Source: an uncultured Acidobacteriia bacterium (GTDB lineage: Bacteria > Acidobacteriota > Terriglobia > Bryobacterales > Bryobacteraceae). Taken from it: a stretch of 59,646 nt of DNA. Every line of letters begins with the position of its first letter. Position 1 is the stretch's first letter. The stretch is from the NCBI GenBank assembly GCA_903925975.1, contig CAIYHG010000169.1, positions 1 through 59,646 on the forward strand, written 5' to 3'. Below, in pieces: positions 9,824 through 17,095 of this stretch. The notes beneath the pieces were generated by a model that worked only from the letters and a program-made list of their open reading frames with translations, made no database searches and was not told the DNA's origin. A program made the translations under genes and the position numbers.

Positions 9824-9860
9824 GTCTTGTAAGAATATCAATGTAATTGTTGCAAGACAA
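9823..9860 (-). promoter_or_regulatory. Receptor promoter flanked by an inverted-repeat operator; leaderless start likely
   Basis: On the minus strand, TTGTCT (9855-9860) and TATTCT (9832-9837) are separated by exactly 17 bp, a good sigma70-type promoter. The A of the receptor ATG at 9823 lies 8 nt past the -10, where transcription should begin, so the mRNA would be leaderless. TGTCTTGCAA and TTACAAGACA form a 10-bp inverted repeat with one mismatch (9850-9859 and 9823-9832). One arm covers the -35 and the other follows the -10, an ideal arrangement for repression by the adjacent XRE regulator. Confidence 0.6.
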
Positions 9861-9906
9861 TCGCCTGCTGGCCAGCCGCATTCCGGCTAGAATGAATGAC
9901 ATAGAA

Positions 9907-11028
9907 ATGCCAGAAATCGAGACCAGGCTGGGAGCGCTTCGCCGGAAGCGCGGTCTATCCGCTATCCGGCTGGCGGCGGCGGTAGGCGTGAGCCGGCAAA
10001 GCATCTATGCGATGGAAGCCGGCACTTACGTCCCAAATACGACTGTCGCGCTGCGCTTGGCGCGGGCGCTCGAAACAACCGTCGAAGAATTGTTTGCACT
10101 TCCCGGCGCCACGCCTGCTCCGAATCTGCGGTCGGAGCATGTTGTCCTTTTGCCCGGATCCACCACCGTACATGAGGGCCAGGGCGTTCAGTTGTGCCGG
10201 GTGGAGAAGCGGCTGATGGCCTCCGTCCCTTCTCCCGTTCCGTGGTATTTTCCCGCCACCGACGCGGTGATTGCCGATGAGCCGGCGCCCCAAGGCAAGA
10301 CGCGAGCTCAGGTCTTTCAGGACCAGGATGATTTCTCAAACCGGATTCTGGTGGCCGGATGCGACCCGGCCATTTCCGTGCTTTCCCGCCATGTTCAAGC
10401 CGCCGGAATCGAACTGGTGCTCGCTCACAGGAACAGCTCACAGGCGCTGGCTCTCCTGAAAGAAGGTTGTGTTCACGTGGCCGGTACGCACCTGAAAGAT
10501 GAGGCTAGCGGCGAATCCAATCTGCCGCAGATCAACCGTCTCTTTTCAAAGAACTCCGTTGCCGTAATTGCGTTTGCATTTTGGGAAGAGGGGATTCTCA
10601 CCGCAAGAGGCAACCCGAAGGGCATCCGTGGAATTGAGGATTTTGCCCGCGAGGATATTGCCATCGTAAACCGGGAAAAAGGGTCCGGCAGCCGGGCTCT
10701 GCTCGATTCGCGGTTGCAGCGGGCGCGAATCAAATCAAACAGCGTCCGGGGCTACGGCCATTTGGCGCCGGGGCATCTCCCGGCCGCCTGGCAGGTGCAG
10801 TCCGGCGCCGTGGATTGTTGCCTGGCGACTCGGGCCGTAGCGCGCGTGTTTGGTTTGCACTTCATTCCGCTGGTGAGCGAACGCTACGATCTAGTAATCC
10901 GCAAGCGGCATTTGGAACTACCGCGCGTACAGAACTTGCTCGATACTCTTAGCCGCTTGACTTTTCGACGCGAACTGGAAGGTTTGGGCGGTTACGATAC
11001 GCGGGTGGCCGGCCAACGCATGCTGTGA
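9907..11028 (+). CDS. XRE-family regulator with molybdate-type substrate-binding domain
   Basis: About 373 residues. Residues 1-65 form an XRE helix-turn-helix (RLGALRRKRGLSAIRLAAAVGVSRQSIYAMEAG, continuing to ALETTVEELF). Residues of about 140-355 form a periplasmic-binding-protein-like domain of the MopB/PBP_like type, with AGCDPAISVLSRHV, HVAGTHL and the ligand-loop motif NREKGSGSR. It is therefore a one-component sensor that binds a small ligand, perhaps molybdate or tungstate, in the cytoplasm. I start at ATG 9907, where homology begins and just after a TAGAAT hexamer (9888-9893); ATG 9892 in the same frame is the alternative. It is divergent from the Oar-like receptor and likely controls it. 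Confidence 0.85.
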   Translation: MPEIETRLGALRRKRGLSAIRLAAAVGVSRQSIYAMEAGTYVPNTTVALRLARALETTVEELFALPGATPAPNLRSEHVVLLPGSTTVHEGQGVQLCRVEKRLMASVPSPVPWYFPATDAVIADEPAPQGKTRAQVFQDQDDFSNRILVAGCDPAISVLSRHVQAAGIELVLAHRNSSQALALLKEGCVHVAGTHLKDEASGESNLPQINRLFSKNSVAVIAFAFWEEGILTARGNPKGIRGIEDFAREDIAIVNREKGSGSRALLDSRLQRARIKSNSVRGYGHLAPGHLPAAWQVQSGAVDCCLATRAVARVFGLHFIPLVSERYDLVIRKRHLELPRVQNLLDTLSRLTFRRELEGLGGYDTRVAGQRML

Positions 11029-11080
11029 TCTCTCGGCTTTGGATCTCCGCACCGTATATGCGTTATCATGCGGTTCAATG

Positions 11081-11149
11081 CGGGCAAGCTAAAGCATGCC
11101 CCACCCCAACCCAGCCGGCGCATTGGTGGGGCATGCTTTAGCTTGCCCG
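11081..11149. repeat. Large perfect inverted repeat made of two facing hairpin repeats
   Basis: Positions 11081-11105 and 11125-11149 are perfect 25-bp reverse complements around a 19-bp spacer. Each arm is itself a small hairpin (GGCAAGC, loop TAAA, GCATGCC) followed by a CCCCACC tail. It matches the second-hairpin type of the tandem-hairpin repeats found elsewhere in this window. It lies just upstream of the radical-SAM start at 11170 and could act as a terminator for the regulator or as a leader structure. Confidence 0.85.
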
Positions 11150-11169
11150 TCGAATATCCAAACGGAACC

Positions 11170-12399
11170 ATGCCCGCTTCCCGAGACTTCCAGATCTTCG
11201 CCAAGCCGTGCGGCGCCACCTGCAACCTGGAGTGCGCCTACTGCTACTACCTCGATAAGGAACTCCTCTACCCCGCTGGAGAAGTTCCGGCGCGCATGCC
11301 CGACGACCTCTTGGAGGACTACATCGTCCAGCACATCGCGGCCATGCCGGGCGAGGTCATCGCTTTTTCCTGGCATGGCGGCGAGCCGCTGGCGCTGGGT
11401 CTCGAATACTTCGAACGCATCGTAGCCCTGCAGAAGAAACACCGCCCGGCCGCGCGCCGGATCACCAACGGCATACAGACCAACGGCACGCTCATCGACG
11501 AACACTGGAGCCGCTTTTTCGAGCGTGAGCGTTTCGCTATCGGCCTGAGCCTGGACGGTACCGCAGAACTTCACGATTGCTACCGGGTGGCCACGGGAGG
11601 CCAGCCCAGCCACGCGCGCGCCATGCGCGGCTACGATCTGCTGCTGCGCCACGAAGTGCCCTGCGACGTGGTCTGCACCGTGCACAACGTAAATGTGGGA
11701 AGCCCGCTCAGCGTCTACCGTTTCTTCCGCGGCATTGGCGCCAAGTTCATCGGCTTCCTCCCCGTGGTTCAACCCGTGGCGCCGGGCCTCGTGGGCCGGC
11801 ACAGCATATCGGGCGAGGCATACGGAGCATTTCTGTGCGCCATATTCGATGAGTGGATACGGCGCGACGTTGGAAAAATCGCGGTTCAGGACTTCGAGGA
11901 GGCCTCGCGGCCGCCCCGGGGCATGGAGCACTCGCTGTGCATCTACCGGCCGACCTGCGGCGAGGTTCCGGTGATCGAGCGGAACGGCGACCTATATTCC
12001 TGCGACCACTTCGTAGGGCCCGAGCACTGGATCGGCAATATCCGCGAAACCCCGCTCGCCGAGTTGCTGGATTCGCCCGCGCAGCAGGCCTTCGGAAATG
12101 CCAAGCGCGATGGGCTGCCCGCGCAGTGCCGCCGCTGCGACGTCCTCGAGTACTGCCACGGCGGCTGCCCGAAGAACCGCATCCTTACGACTTCGGACGG
12201 CGAGCCCGGCTTGAACTATCTGTGCGCCGGGTACAAGCGCTTCTTCCATCATTGCCTGGGGCCCCTGGAGAGATTACAGCGGAAGATGGAAGCCACGGAG
12301 AAACCGCCCACGCCTTCAAGCGCCCCAGCGCCCGCCGGACGTAATGATCTCTGCCCCTGCCACAGCGGTCTGAAGTATAAGAAGTGCTGCGGGAAGTGA
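11170..12399 (+). CDS. Radical SAM anaerobic sulfatase-maturase-like enzyme with SEC-C tail
   Basis: 409 residues from the ATG at 11170. The longer frame from 11068 reads through the repeat and is not used. The radical SAM motif CNLECAYC is at about residues 16-23 within KPCGATCNLECAYCYY, the signature of anSME proteins. The HGGEPLALG segment and later cysteines (CIYRPTC, YSCDHF, CRRCDVLEYCHGGCPKN, LCAGYKRFFHHC) form the SPASM region with two auxiliary [4Fe-4S] clusters. The last 25 residues are a SEC-C zinc motif, CPCHSGLKYKKCCG. Known anSMEs convert an active-site Cys or Ser of sulfatases to formylglycine. No sulfatase gene is in the window, so the partner is elsewhere. Confidence 0.9.
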   Translation: MPASRDFQIFAKPCGATCNLECAYCYYLDKELLYPAGEVPARMPDDLLEDYIVQHIAAMPGEVIAFSWHGGEPLALGLEYFERIVALQKKHRPAARRITNGIQTNGTLIDEHWSRFFERERFAIGLSLDGTAELHDCYRVATGGQPSHARAMRGYDLLLRHEVPCDVVCTVHNVNVGSPLSVYRFFRGIGAKFIGFLPVVQPVAPGLVGRHSISGEAYGAFLCAIFDEWIRRDVGKIAVQDFEEASRPPRGMEHSLCIYRPTCGEVPVIERNGDLYSCDHFVGPEHWIGNIRETPLAELLDSPAQQAFGNAKRDGLPAQCRRCDVLEYCHGGCPKNRILTTSDGEPGLNYLCAGYKRFFHHCLGPLERLQRKMEATEKPPTPSSAPAPAGRNDLCPCHSGLKYKKCCGK

Positions 12400-12587
12400 G
12401 TGACATACCGATACAAGCTCGGACCGCGACGCGCCCGCGTCCGCGAAGAGCCGGGATTGTCTGAACCGCAAGTCTCTCAGCGGCATTTGAAGCGCACGCC
12501 GCGGTAAGTCGAGGCCGTTCTGCGCGGAGCCGGCGCCGCCCTTTACTTCAATGAAACCACGGCCTACAATTCAGGACAGGAATACTT

Positions 12588-12929
12588 ATGCCGGCCTATC
12601 GGGAAGTGACCTGGAAGGATCGGGCAGTGACTTTGCTGCTCGTTGGCGTACTCATCGCTGTAACCGCGATTTACCCCCGAATGATTGGACTTGGAAGACC
12701 TGTGATCTTTGTATTGATCGTCGGGGCCCTGCTGGCGTTGTTAGTGCGCTGGCACGCAGCCAGGTTCGGATATCGCTGCCCGGAGTGCGGTAATGAGTTC
12801 GCGATCTCGGCGCTGAGGGACTTCCTGAGTCCTCACACGCCCACGTCCAAATATCTGCGCTGCCCGAAATGCGGGGTCAAAGATTGGGCGCAGGAAGTGA
12901 GGAAGGCGCCGGACGGTTCCGCTACTTAG
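12588..12929 (+). CDS. Small membrane protein with zinc-ribbon tail
   Basis: 113 residues. Two membrane helices (about residues 13-30 and 37-54) are followed by a cytoplasmic part with two CxxC pairs, RCPECGNEF and RCPKCGVKDW, about 34 residues apart. These should bind one zinc ion. I do not recognise a named family. The ATG at 12588 follows an AGGACAGGAA purine tract, and a TACAAT hexamer lies 17 bp before the start. The next gene, 52 bp on, encodes the FRP-like protein in the same direction. Confidence 0.75.
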   Translation: MPAYREVTWKDRAVTLLLVGVLIAVTAIYPRMIGLGRPVIFVLIVGALLALLVRWHAARFGYRCPECGNEFAISALRDFLSPHTPTSKYLRCPKCGVKDWAQEVRKAPDGSAT

Positions 12930-12981
12930 CCGTTTCACCAATGCATGGATTAATCATCCTCAACAGTCACTGGGAGCGGAT

Positions 12982-13308
12982 ATGCGCGATCTGAAGTGGT
13001 CGCCCGCGGAAAAGGCCATCGCCCGCAAGGCCTTCGACTTGGCCCTGCACCGGGAGTTCCAGGCAGCCATACAGGAAACCAGGAGCCGGGCCGCCGGGAT
13101 CATGCGCCCCGACGATCTCTGGGAGCTAAAAAGCTGGCTGACTCAGCGCCGCGCGGAGATTAACCGCACTTACGATTACCGATATTCCGTTCTGCCGTCC
13201 GTATTTGGAACCCTCATCGGGACGGGCCGTCTGAGCGAAGATGAATTGCGCGGCCTCGGTGACGATAAACTCGCCTGCATCCGCCGAATTGCCAAACTGC
13301 ACGAATGA
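12982..13308 (+). CDS. Fluorescence recovery protein (FRP)-like protein
   Basis: 108 residues, all helical by composition. The pattern WSPAEKAIARKAF, then REF, PDDLWELKSWLTQRRAEI, YDYRYSVL, VFGTLI, and DELRGLGDDKL matches the cyanobacterial FRP along its whole length as I recall that sequence (WS-AE, DDLWKLHDFLS, KR-EIDGKYD-R-SV). Trp47 and Arg57 correspond to the FRP residues W50 and R60 that contact the orange carotenoid protein, whereas the FRP His53/Asp54 positions are Lys50/Ser51 here. FRP resets the orange carotenoid protein, which is not expected in this organism, so the true partner is unknown. GGAG lies seven bases before the ATG. Confidence 0.78.
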   Translation: MRDLKWSPAEKAIARKAFDLALHREFQAAIQETRSRAAGIMRPDDLWELKSWLTQRRAEINRTYDYRYSVLPSVFGTLIGTGRLSEDELRGLGDDKLACIRRIAKLHE

Positions 13309-13418
13309 AATACGCGCGCCCGCGTTTGCCAGACGCAGGATCTCCTGCTTACGCCGCCATGAAATAGTGCCAATAGAATCAATACGTTAATGGAACTCCC
13401 TCGTTTTCTCTTGCCAAT

Positions 13419-13454
13419 GTGATATCACTATGATATTTAATTGATACTAGAAAA
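13419..13454 (+). promoter_or_regulatory. AT-rich operator/promoter region of the SPFH gene
   Basis: Upstream of the SPFH start at 13466 lies the perfect palindrome GTGATATCAC (13419-13428), followed by two more TGATA half-sites in TATGATATT and TTGATACT at roughly 10-bp steps. The region is far more AT-rich than its surroundings and ends in AAAAGGAA, a ribosome site. Phased TGATAT half-sites suggest a PadR- or GntR-type operator; the factor is not in the window. Confidence 0.45.
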
Positions 13455-13465
13455 GGAATTCTCCA

Positions 13466-14332
13466 ATGCGTGAAAACGAGATTCGAGGCTTCTCAGGTTG
13501 GCTCGTGGTCGCGGTTCAGCTTTCCGTGCTCGTGCTCTGCGTGATGGCGTTCGTTTCCGCGGTCCGCGCGGAATCCGGTCTCCTGGCGCTCGCCTGGGTC
13601 TTGGTGATTGCCGTCGACGGGCTCTGTGTGGCCGGCCTGGCCGTAGTGAATCCGAACGAGGCCAAGATCGTGACGCTCTTCGGCGTATACAAAGGCTCCA
13701 TCAAGCAAGCCGGCTTGCGATGGGTGAACCCGCTGACCACACGCAAGAAGATCTCCCTGCGTGTGCGCAACTTTGAGACGGGCAAGATCAAGGTGAACGA
13801 TCGCGATGGCAACCCCATCGAGATCGCGGCGGTAGTGGTGTGGAGGATAGTCGAGACGTTCGAAGCCGTTTTCAACGTTGACGACTACGAGCACTTCCTG
13901 CATGTGCAGAGCGAATCGGCTGTCCGCATCCTGGCGACCAGCTATCCATACGATGCGCATGAGGAGGGGCAGCTCTCGCTGCGGCTCTCAGCCGCGGAAG
14001 TGGCCGACCGGCTTCGTCACGAAATCCAGGAGCGCTTGTCGAAGGCGGGCATCGAAATCATCGAAGCGCGGATCAGCTACCTGGCATACTCGGCGGAAAT
14101 CGCGGGCGCGATGTTGCGGCGCCAGCAGGCGACTGCGGTCATCGCGGCCCGCCAGAAGATCGTCGAAGGCGCCGTGGGCATGGTCGAGATGGCGCTCGAC
14201 GAAATCAGCAGGAAGCATATTGTGGAACTTGACGACGAACGCAAGGCCGCCATGGTGAGCAACCTGCTCGTTGTCCTATGTAGCGACCGGGGCGTCGAGC
14301 CTGTGGTAAACGCCGGGTCGCTGTATCAATAG
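13466..14332 (+). CDS. SPFH/Band 7 (slipin-like) membrane protein
   Basis: 288 residues. An N-terminal hydrophobic hairpin (about residues 12-60) is followed by an SPFH domain: [47 protein letters not shown], and a C-terminal helix with the Ala-rich [29 protein letters not shown]. Such proteins oligomerise in membrane microdomains. The C-terminal part resembles bacterial SPFH proteins that are usually followed by a small Arc-type gene, as here. The ATG follows AAAAGGAATTCTCCA. The Arc-like gene starts 19 bp after its stop. Confidence 0.88.
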   Translation: MRENEIRGFSGWLVVAVQLSVLVLCVMAFVSAVRAESGLLALAWVLVIAVDGLCVAGLAVVNPNEAKIVTLFGVYKGSIKQAGLRWVNPLTTRKKISLRVRNFETGKIKVNDRDGNPIEIAAVVVWRIVETFEAVFNVDDYEHFLHVQSESAVRILATSYPYDAHEEGQLSLRLSAAEVADRLRHEIQERLSKAGIEIIEARISYLAYSAEIAGAMLRRQQATAVIAARQKIVEGAVGMVEMALDEISRKHIVELDDERKAAMVSNLLVVLCSDRGVEPVVNAGSLYQ

Positions 14333-14350
14333 CCGGTCTGACGGGCGAGC

Positions 14351-14557
14351 ATGGCGCAACGCAAGGCATTTCCACTCCGATTGGAGCCGGCGGTCTACGA
14401 AGCCCTCCAAAGATGGGCGAATGCGGAACTGCGCAGCCTGAATGCGCAAATCGATTATGTGTTGCGCCAGGCTCTCAAGGAAGCGGGCCGCCTTCCGGCG
14501 AAGGGAGCGGCAACTGGAGACGACGATGCTGTTTCGCCACAAAGTGTTCCGGAATGA
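14351..14557 (+). CDS. Arc-type ribbon-helix-helix-like small protein
   Basis: 68 residues. The first half, KAFPLRLEPAVYEALQRWA continuing into NAELRSLNAQIDYVLRQAL, fits a ribbon-helix-helix pattern: a short beta strand with alternating residues, then two helices. The Ala/Gly/Asp-rich tail is probably flexible. It could be a DNA-binding regulator of the SPFH unit. No toxin partner is apparent. Its 3' end overlaps the DUF3592 gene by 32 bases. Confidence 0.75.
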   Translation: MAQRKAFPLRLEPAVYEALQRWANAELRSLNAQIDYVLRQALKEAGRLPAKGAATGDDDAVSPQSVPE

Positions 14558-15314
14558 AAACGTTCCGCCCTCGGCCGGCAACTGGCAGGCACCGCCGGAA
14601 TTGCTGCGCGCCCCCCGGGAGGTTTGCTTGAGCCCTTGGGGCAAGGCTGCAGCAGCAGCGGCGGTGATTCTCGCGCTTGGCGCTATTGTCGGCGGCCCGT
14701 TGCTCTACGTTGCGGCCACCCGCGACCAGGCACGCAACCGGAAGTACGAGCAGGAGGGGATTGGGACGCAGGCTCGGGTTACGCGAAACACACTCAGAAG
14801 CGGCAAGAACGCTCGCCGGGTGATTGACTATGCGTATGCGGTCGACGGGCGCGAGTTCACAGGGCAGGCGTCGCTCCCGCAACGCCAAGCCAGGAATCTT
14901 ACTCCGGGCTCGACGCTCGCGGTCTTATACCTCGGCAACCAGCCGCAAATGAGTTGGGTATCGGGCAACCTCAGCGGCGTGCCCATCTGGACAGCCGCGC
15001 TGTTCCCAGGTATGGCGGCGATCGGATGCTTTGTAATTGGCTTCAGCATCTCCAGGCAGCGGCGGTTGCTGTCGATAGGGCGAGTGGCGCAGGCCACGAT
15101 TACCCACATTCGGCGCATCTACGCCCACAACCACAGGGGATACCGCGTCTCCTATGAGTTCAAAACACTGAGCGGGGCTCCCCGCGCCGGCAAATACGAA
15201 TCACCCCGCCAGCCATACCCGGTCGGCTCAGTTTTGACGGTGGTCTACGATGCTGACGAACCGAAGCGTAGCGCGCCCTACCCGTTCTCGCTGGTCCGGG
15301 TGAGTCCGCGCTGA
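14526..15314 (+). CDS. DUF3592-type membrane protein
   Basis: 262 residues from the ATG at 14526, which has GGAG eight bases upstream; the frame extends to 14442 but without support. Two membrane helices (about 39-60 and 158-178) each precede a beta-rich soluble repeat. Each repeat starts with a pattern like GIGTQARVTRN or GRVAQATITHI and ends near LTPGSTLAVLYLGNQP or YPVGSVLTVVYDADEP, which is the DUF3592 signature, here in two copies. Function is unknown. It overlaps the ribbon-helix-helix gene, so the two are probably co-translated. Confidence 0.8.
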   Translation: MLFRHKVFRNENVPPSAGNWQAPPELLRAPREVCLSPWGKAAAAAAVILALGAIVGGPLLYVAATRDQARNRKYEQEGIGTQARVTRNTLRSGKNARRVIDYAYAVDGREFTGQASLPQRQARNLTPGSTLAVLYLGNQPQMSWVSGNLSGVPIWTAALFPGMAAIGCFVIGFSISRQRRLLSIGRVAQATITHIRRIYAHNHRGYRVSYEFKTLSGAPRAGKYESPRQPYPVGSVLTVVYDADEPKRSAPYPFSLVRVSPR

Positions 15315-15323
15315 TGCCTGGGC

Positions 15324-15662
15324 CTACTGGTCCCTGTGTCTCCGTCCCTCTCGCAGCATCTGATGCTCTGCCTCGACCATTGGGACGAGGGTTTGCTGGT
15401 CCACGGGGATCATGCCGCCAGCATCGATTATGGCGTGGCATCTCGCAAGTTCCTGCGTCGCCTTCTCCAAATCCCCCAAGTGCCGGCATGCACGCATCAG
15501 GATGACGTGACCCGTTAAGTCATCAGGATTGATGCGCGCAAGGAATTCACCAAAGGATTTGGGTAGCGTCCAATCCTCCAAGTCCTCGTCCAGCAATACT
15601 GAGCGAATCAGAGTCTTGTCCGCACAGACCCGTTCCAGCAACTCACTATCATCCAGTGGCAT
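15324..15662 (-). CDS. Uncharacterised small protein (possible TPR-like helix pair)
   Basis: 112 residues from the ATG at 15662 (MPLDDSELL); an ATG five codons upstream is also possible. The sequence DLTGHVILMRACRHLGDLEKATQELARCHAII resembles a single TPR-like helical pair. I do not recognise a family. It converges on the DUF3592 gene and lies downstream of the sugar permease gene on the same strand. A GAGGGACG stretch near its 3' end carries no known motif. Confidence 0.55.
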   Translation of the reverse strand: MPLDDSELLERVCADKTLIRSVLLDEDLEDWTLPKSFGEFLARINPDDLTGHVILMRACRHLGDLEKATQELARCHAIIDAGGMIPVDQQTLVPMVEAEHQMLREGRRHRDQ

Positions 15663-15739
15663 AGCAATCATCCGCACGGCTCGGAATCGACCGCGGAATC
15701 CGAGCCGCGCACGTCAGTAAGCGGTAGCTTTTCCGTGCT

Positions 15740-17041
15740 CTACTGCGCCTCTCCCTTCACCTTCGATCCCACAAACCCGTAGAACATAATGTACAGGTAG
15801 CAGATCGCCGGCAGGAAGAACGCCGTGTGCAGACCAATGCTGTCCGCCAGCGCGCCTTGCGCCACCGGAATGATCGCGCCGCCCACGATGGCCGCAATCA
15901 TGATTCCCGAACCCTTGCCCGTCAGCCTGCCCAGTTTCGCAATTCCCAGCGTGAAGATGCTCGGGAACATGATGGAGTTGAACAGGCCGACCAGGATGAT
16001 GCTCCACATGGCTACGTGCCCCGTAGTCATGATCGAGGTGGTCACCAGCAAGCACGCGACAATGGCCGCCACTCCTACCACCTTGCCCGTACCGACCTTT
16101 TGCAGCACGGCCGAGCCCACGAACCGGCCCACCATAGCTCCGCCCCAATACATCGAAACGTAGCGCGCCGCTGTTTGCGCGTTCAATCCACCGATATCGG
16201 GCTGCATGAAGTAGTTCACCAGGAAGCTGCCTATGGCAACTTCGGCGCCCACGTACACGAAAATGCCCACAGCCCCCAGCACCAGGTGGCTATGCTTCCA
16301 GACGCTGTCGCCCACGACGTGCGTATGGTGGCTCGGGTCTTCAATCTGCGTGAGCGTGGGGAACTTGAACTTGGCGATCAGCAGAGCCAACGCCCCCAGC
16401 AGGAGCGCTATTCCGATGTAGGGCAACTTCACCGAGGAGGCTTCGAGCAACCTGTGCGCCTGCAACTGGTCCACAGTCATCGCGCGCAGCGCCTCCGTCG
16501 TCGGGGCGGTTCGCCCGGAAAGGATCAGCGCCCCGCCGAACCACGGCCCTACCGTTGTTCCCAGCGAGTTCAACGCTTGAACCAGGTTCAAACGGCTGGA
16601 AGCTTTCTCCGGCGCGCCCAAAACGGCCACATACGGATTAGCCGAGACTTGCAGCAGCGTCATCCCCGAAGCCAAAATGTATAGCGCCGCAAGAAACAAT
16701 CCATAAGACGGCAAGCTCGCGGCCGGAATGAATAACAGTGCGCCGCAGGCCATCACCCCAAGCCCGAGCACGATGGTCTTGTGATATCCGATCATGGAAA
16801 TCACCTTCGCCGCCGGCATCGAGACCAGGAAATAGGCCGAAAAGAACGTGAACTGAATCAGCATGATCTGCGTGTAATTCAGCTCGAATATGGCCTTCAG
16901 ATGAGGCACGAGGATATCGTTCAAAACCGTAACGAATCCCCACATGAAGAAAACGGTAGAAAGCACGACCAGGGCCGGGCCGTAGTTTCGACCGTTCCCC
17001 GCCTGCTGCTGCGTTGTGTTGTTCGTCGATGGAAGCGCCAT
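15740..17041 (-). CDS. FucP-family sugar:proton symporter (MFS)
   Basis: 433 residues with about 12 membrane helices. The signature segments of the FucP/GluP family are present: FFMWGFVTVLNDILVP at helix 1, the QVSANPYVAVLG stretch, then SSRLNLVQALNSLGTTVGP. The family imports L-fucose, glucose or galactose with protons. Upstream on the same strand lie the GH3 glycosidase and esterase, suggesting uptake of sugars released from plant or fungal polysaccharide. A strong terminator-like hairpin (17065-17088) separates it from the GH3 gene, so it may have its own promoter or be read through at a lower level. Confidence 0.88.
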   Translation of the reverse strand: MALPSTNNTTQQQAGNGRNYGPALVVLSTVFFMWGFVTVLNDILVPHLKAIFELNYTQIMLIQFTFFSAYFLVSMPAAKVISMIGYHKTIVLGLGVMACGALLFIPAASLPSYGLFLAALYILASGMTLLQVSANPYVAVLGAPEKASSRLNLVQALNSLGTTVGPWFGGALILSGRTAPTTEALRAMTVDQLQAHRLLEASSVKLPYIGIALLLGALALLIAKFKFPTLTQIEDPSHHTHVVGDSVWKHSHLVLGAVGIFVYVGAEVAIGSFLVNYFMQPDIGGLNAQTAARYVSMYWGGAMVGRFVGSAVLQKVGTGKVVGVAAIVACLLVTTSIMTTGHVAMWSIILVGLFNSIMFPSIFTLGIAKLGRLTGKGSGIMIAAIVGGAIIPVAQGALADSIGLHTAFFLPAICYLYIMFYGFVGSKVKGEAQ

Positions 17042-17054
17042 GAACCCCTCAACT

Positions 17055-17088
17055 GAAACAAAATACGGCGGCCCCTGGGGGCCGCCGT
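17055..17088 (-). terminator. Rho-independent terminator after the GH3 gene
   Basis: An 11-bp perfect stem (17065-17075 with 17078-17088; arms CGGCGGCCCC and GGGGCCGCCG plus an A-T pair) is followed on the minus strand by ATTTTGTTT. It starts seven bases after the GH3 stop codon and ends just before the permease ATG at 17041. Confidence 0.8.
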
Positions 17089-17095
17089 TCCCGGC

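Noticed and set aside
11068..11169. N-terminal extension of the radical SAM protein
   Set aside because: The extra 34 codons are the translation of the inverted repeat; homology begins at the ATG at 11170.
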